From the NCBI GenBank assembly GCA_003448025.1, contig DLXL01000477.1, forward strand, positions 4,126-12,696: a DNA stretch of 8,571 nt, in the 5' to 3' direction. Source of the DNA: Saprospirales bacterium. Its GTDB lineage: Bacteria; Bacteroidota; Bacteroidia; Chitinophagales; Saprospiraceae. The position numbers and the translations under genes were made by a program. Under the pieces are notes generated by a model that worked only from the letters and a program-made list of their open reading frames with translations, did not search any database and was not told the origin of the DNA. This document shows positions 5,806 through 8,571 of the stretch, piece after piece (positions within the stretch are counted from its first letter, which is position 1; the number at the start of each line of letters is the position of its first letter).

Positions 5806-8160
5806 ATGAAAAAGATCATTTTGTCATCCCGCGCATTTTTTGCCTTACTCTCAGCCCTGCTTTTGTTGGGCGTCTCCGGGCTGTCGGCACAAACGGAGGA
5901 AATCCACCACGGCTGCGTACATCATGAAAACACCTCCAAATTAGATATTCACACCCCTCCCACATGGGGAGCAATTGAATCGCCTGTATCGGCAGACGCT
6001 GCTCCAACGGTAGAGGTAGTATTTGATCAGCAGGAAGGAGGTGCTTTATTGTATGAGACCGTTGCTGCCTGGACGGGCAGCCAGGCAGGCAAGGCACAGG
6101 TTTACTTACGCATCTGGGTAAAAAACAAACAAAATAACAACATCAATTGGAACAAGGCCGTATTTGAATACACCCAAAATGGCGTTTTCAAAACGAAAAC
6201 CTTCAATTTTACCCTGGATCCAATTACCCCTAATAACTGGCGCGCCTGGCAAAACAGCCGTGAATACCATGAAGTTGGCGATGTCTTGTACCTGGATGCG
6301 CCAATACCAGCCAATTTAACGGTAAAACTATACTTCGCTGGCTATGCTGATCCGGTGACGTTTATAAAACCATTGGCGCCATATACCAAGACCTTCGACA
6401 TGCCTTTCCGCGCCTTTGATCTTGCGCCAAACGAGGTTTGGCAGGGTGGCAGCACCCACGGCGGAGGAAGCCAGGTATTTGCTTATGATTTATCTGTTCA
6501 GGGCCTGGTAAATGGTACCTGGAGTTACAATCTGCCCAATACAGACGGCACTGAAAACGCTCACTCCCGTGTGTGGGGAAAACCGGTTTATGCCATGGCC
6601 GACGGTGTAGTCAAAGAGTTTGTCAATAATTGTCCAAACAACCCCAAACCAGGTCAGGAAGCCAATTGGGCTCCTTATCCAAATGGAGGAGGCGGCAATC
6701 ACTTTTATATCCAACATGGTGAAAACATTGCGCTTTATGCCCACTTGCAGAAGGGGTCGCTTAATGCAAATTTGATGCAGGTAGGTAAAGTGGTGAAAGC
6801 AGGTGATTTTCTCGGATTAGCCGGCAACTCAGGCAGTAGCAGTGGCCCACACCTGCACATACATGTGCGCAAGGAAACGTCCATCGAAAGTGGTCCCTTC
6901 CGTCCTTTGCTTTTCAATAATGGTTATGCCATATCTAAATCCAGTTTCACCAGTCTGAGTTCCAGTGCCGACTGGACTAAAATGACAGCACATGGTTTAC
7001 CGGGCTATGCTGGTACCCGTGCCTTCATCTGGCCAAGTAATGCCAAACCATTTTACGGCACCAATGTGTACAACGGCGTTTTCCGTGCAGGAACAGATGC
7101 TCATGCTATGTGGGCCGGCGCAAATCAGGCTGCCCTGCAACAAAAAGATACCGACTACAAAAACAATGGTATGCGAATGACGGATTTGAGTGTCACCAAA
7201 GTTGGCTCAACATTAGAGTATTCCGCTGTTTGGCGCGCAGGTTCTGGTGTTTCAAAAGTGCAATATGGAACAACATGGGCCACGTTCACTGCCGAATGGA
7301 ACACGCTTTCCGGTCAGGGTTACCGTTTGCTGGATCTGGAGGTATTTACGGATGCCAATGGTAATTTGAGATATGCCGGTGTATATGGTGCCGGCAACTG
7401 GGGCCATCATCTGGTGGCCGGAATGACGCAGGCAGCCTTCAATACCAAATGGGCTGAATTAGGCGGTCAGGGGTTTCGTCTGGTTGATGTAGAAGTGTAC
7501 AAATCCGGAAACAACACCCTTTATGCCGGAGTATTCAAATCCGGGGCAGGTGGTTACGCTTTATGGCATGCCGGTAACTGGGCCAATTTCACCAGCAAAT
7601 GGGATGAGCTGAGCAAACAAGGATACCGCCTGGTAGACCTGGATACCGACGGAACCGGCAACAACACCATCTATACCGGTACTTTTATGGCTGGCAACGA
7701 CAATTATGCCTTATATGAAAACAACTGGAATGCCTTCCAGTCTTACTGGAGCCACGTTTCTGCAAGAGGACTGCGATTGGTAGACTTCAATGTTCGGGCA
7801 GCTAGTGGAGCCGGGTTTAACGATGGCGGTGCTGAATTTGAAGATGAAAACCGGGAAGATGTAACCGAGATGGTATTGCTGGATACTGAAGTTTCCGATC
7901 GTAATTCAGAGCAGGCTACTGATGTTCAGCTTAACATTTATCCCAATCCGGCAACGGATGTGGTGATCATGGAATCAGCGTCTGACTTGTTATCCTGGTC
8001 ACTGCACAGCGCCAATGGTGCTATGATTCAACGAATCACAGAGCCGGAATCCACCAGAAAAACGAGCATTCAGGTCAACCATTTGCCTTCAGGTGTTTAT
8101 TATCTGATGGTGCAAACGGCTGATGGAATTGAAAAACACAAAGTGGAAGTGTTGAAATAA
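5806..8160 (+). CDS. Secreted M23-family metallopeptidase with five BTRD1-like repeats and a T9SS sorting domain
   Basis: Predicted extracellular zinc endopeptidase of 784 aa. M23 enzymes usually cleave peptidoglycan cross-bridges or Gly-rich peptides; the real substrate is unknown. Residues 1-28 are a signal peptide (MKKI start, cleavage GLSA|QT). About 50-190 is an unassigned, probably beta-rich module. About 205-360 is the M23/LytM domain. H218 and D228 (HGGGSQVFAYD) and H351 are the likely zinc ligands, and H313 (YAHL) and H349 of the H349-L-H351 motif the catalytic histidines, so it looks active. Five tandem repeats of 50-51 residues start at Y422, Y472, Y523, Y573 and Y623, with pattern Y-x-G-V-F, W, F, W and GYRLVDL, resembling Bacterial tandem repeat domain 1. 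An acidic linker (about 670-705) precedes a T9SS type A tail (706-784, LNIYPNPATDVV). A GTG at 5698 would add 36 residues before the signal peptide and is rejected. Transcribed away from the kinase operon and followed by a strong terminator. Confidence 0.9.
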   Translation: MKKIILSSRAFFALLSALLLLGVSGLSAQTEEIHHGCVHHENTSKLDIHTPPTWGAIESPVSADAAPTVEVVFDQQEGGALLYETVAAWTGSQAGKAQVYLRIWVKNKQNNNINWNKAVFEYTQNGVFKTKTFNFTLDPITPNNWRAWQNSREYHEVGDVLYLDAPIPANLTVKLYFAGYADPVTFIKPLAPYTKTFDMPFRAFDLAPNEVWQGGSTHGGGSQVFAYDLSVQGLVNGTWSYNLPNTDGTENAHSRVWGKPVYAMADGVVKEFVNNCPNNPKPGQEANWAPYPNGGGGNHFYIQHGENIALYAHLQKGSLNANLMQVGKVVKAGDFLGLAGNSGSSSGPHLHIHVRKETSIESGPFRPLLFNNGYAISKSSFTSLSSSADWTKMTAHGLPGYAGTRAFIWPSNAKPFYGTNVYNGVFRAGTDAHAMWAGANQAALQQKDTDYKNNGMRMTDLSVTKVGSTLEYSAVWRAGSGVSKVQYGTTWATFTAEWNTLSGQGYRLLDLEVFTDANGNLRYAGVYGAGNWGHHLVAGMTQAAFNTKWAELGGQGFRLVDVEVYKSGNNTLYAGVFKSGAGGYALWHAGNWANFTSKWDELSKQGYRLVDLDTDGTGNNTIYTGTFMAGNDNYALYENNWNAFQSYWSHVSARGLRLVDFNVRAASGAGFNDGGAEFEDENREDVTEMVLLDTEVSDRNSEQATDVQLNIYPNPATDVVIMESASDLLSWSLHSANGAMIQRITEPESTRKTSIQVNHLPSGVYYLMVQTADGIEKHKVEVLK
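7069..7800 (+). repeat. Five in-frame tandem protein repeats of about 150 bp
   Basis: Units start at 7069, 7219, 7372, 7522 and 7672, a period of 150-153 bp. Each encodes an aromatic residue followed by an A/G-V-F/Y/W strand, then a Trp/Phe/Trp helix-like segment, then G-[YFLM]-R-[LM]-x-D-[LVF]. Unit 1 is the most divergent (GMRMTDL). Units 2-4 are the most alike. The similarity is at protein level; DNA identity is modest, so the array is old rather than freshly amplified. Confidence 0.8.
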
Positions 8161-8189
8161 ACACCCCAGAACCCGATTACCTGATGATG

Positions 8190-8218
8190 GCCCATGTTGG
8201 AAACAGCATGGGCTTTTT
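8190..8218 (+). terminator. Intrinsic terminator of the M23 peptidase gene
   Basis: GCCCATGTTG (8190-8199), a GAAA tetraloop (8200-8203) and CAGCATGGGC (8204-8213) form a 10-bp stem with one U-G wobble, followed by TTTTT (8214-8218). It lies 29 bp after the stop codon. The last T of the tract is also the first base of the complement of the convergent gene's TGA stop. On the reverse strand the hairpin is followed by CATCATCAGG, which lacks a T-tract, so it probably works in one direction only. Confidence 0.9.
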
Positions 8219-8571
8219 CATATCTCCTTTTCCAGCGCCTCCACTACCTGCCGGGTCAGCTGCCAGGTGCTTTCCATTTCCTCCGCAGGTGCGTGGCCAC
8301 CATAAATGGCTTGTTCACAAAGCTGCCATACACCCATAAGGGCCTGTATGCGTATAGGCGTTGCGCCGCGAAGTTGCAGCGCCTTGCTGACATCGGTTTC
8401 ATTCATTTGGGCAGGCTGCAGGTTCAATTTGCCAGACAGCCAATCCTGAAGGGAATGGAATAACGCATCATAAAAGCGCACCGGTTCGGCCGTGTTAAGT
8501 AAATGATAGGCGGTATCACGAAACGTACCGGCGGGTTTAGCCGCCGAGGTTTGAAGGGTTTGAGGGGTTTG
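8218..8571 (-). CDS. batD: C-terminal part of a BatD-like (oxygen tolerance / Bat operon) protein, truncated by the window edge
   Basis: The reverse-strand frame is open from the window edge to the TGA at 8220-8218, giving 117 C-terminal residues. A GTG at 8481 lies inside this frame and is not the true start. The edge-proximal part is a Q-T-P/Q-T-L/Q-T-S repeat and a low-complexity linker. The remainder (from about GTFRDTAYHLL) matches my recollection of the cytoplasmic tail of Bacteroidota BatD proteins: an FYDAL segment, a helix with WLSGKLNL, a LRG turn, then a CEQAIYGG motif and a final amphipathic helix. BatD is a membrane-anchored component of the BatABCDE system (MoxR ATPase-linked von Willebrand factor proteins). 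The membrane and Ig-like parts, and any batA/B/C neighbours, would lie beyond the edge. The assignment rests on pattern recognition of the tail only. Confidence 0.6.
   Translation of the reverse strand, partial: QTPQTLQTSAAKPAGTFRDTAYHLLNTAEPVRFYDALFHSLQDWLSGKLNLQPAQMNETDVSKALQLRGATPIRIQALMGVWQLCEQAIYGGHAPAEEMESTWQLTRQVVEALEKEI
8545..8571. repeat. Three imperfect 9-bp tandem repeats at the window edge
   Basis: CGAGGTTTG, AAGGGTTTG and AGGGGTTTG follow one another without gaps. They lie in the reverse-strand BatD-like frame and encode QTP, QTL and QTS. The array may continue beyond the edge. Confidence 0.6.

Noticed and set aside
7069..7800. The repeat array as a recent DNA-level tandem duplication or phase-variable locus
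   Set aside because: Unit lengths vary (150 or 153 bp) and nucleotide identity between units is low. Similarity is mainly at protein level, which points to an old domain array.
8194..8463. Forward ORF of 89 codons opposite the BatD-like tail
   Set aside because: It begins inside the terminator hairpin and lies opposite the better-supported reverse frame, which is open to the window edge.

Overview
The window looks like chromosomal DNA from a member of the Bacteroidota, with a moderate GC content of a little under 50% by eye. The lineage call rests on four things. There is a C-terminal type IX secretion (T9SS) sorting domain on the secreted peptidase at 5806-8160. There is a TPR-containing hybrid histidine kinase paired with a LytTR response regulator, a typical Bacteroidota arrangement. 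Bacteroidota-style -7 boxes (TAnnTTTG) occur in the divergent intergenic region. A BatD-like tail occurs at the right edge. No tRNA, rRNA, CRISPR array, IS element or phage gene was seen.

Layout, left to right: (1) a forward gene (74-2056) for an exported beta-propeller dehydrogenase-like protein with an Ig-like domain and a C-terminal monohaem cytochrome c. (2) Only 3 bp away and convergent, a two-gene reverse-strand operon read from 5634 down to 2060. It encodes a 940-residue TPR/histidine kinase/receiver/Hpt protein followed, with an ATGA overlap, by a LytTR response regulator. (3) A 171-bp divergent intergenic region (5635-5805) with candidate promoters in both directions, a 15-bp palindrome and three GACTCA elements spaced 21 and 42 bp apart. 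(4) A forward gene (5806-8160) for a secreted M23 metallopeptidase with five tandem repeats of about 50 residues and a T9SS sorting tail, ending in a strong intrinsic terminator (8190-8218). (5) A reverse-strand partial gene (8218-8571, open at the edge) matching the C-terminus of BatD-type proteins.

How the parts may work together (inference): the kinase and regulator contain every element of a four-step His-Asp-His-Asp phosphorelay: H465, D762 and H889 in the kinase, then D59 in the regulator. The regulator has a LytTR DNA-binding domain, a class that usually binds direct repeats about two helical turns apart. The shared intergenic region holds direct repeats with that period, placed upstream of a plausible promoter for the peptidase gene. 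The simplest hypothesis is a local circuit: TPR sensor, phosphorelay, LytTR regulator, then expression of the T9SS-exported cell-wall or protein hydrolase, possibly with autoregulation. This hypothesis and the peptidase architecture are the most interesting content. I see no clear evidence of a wholly new defence or mobile system.
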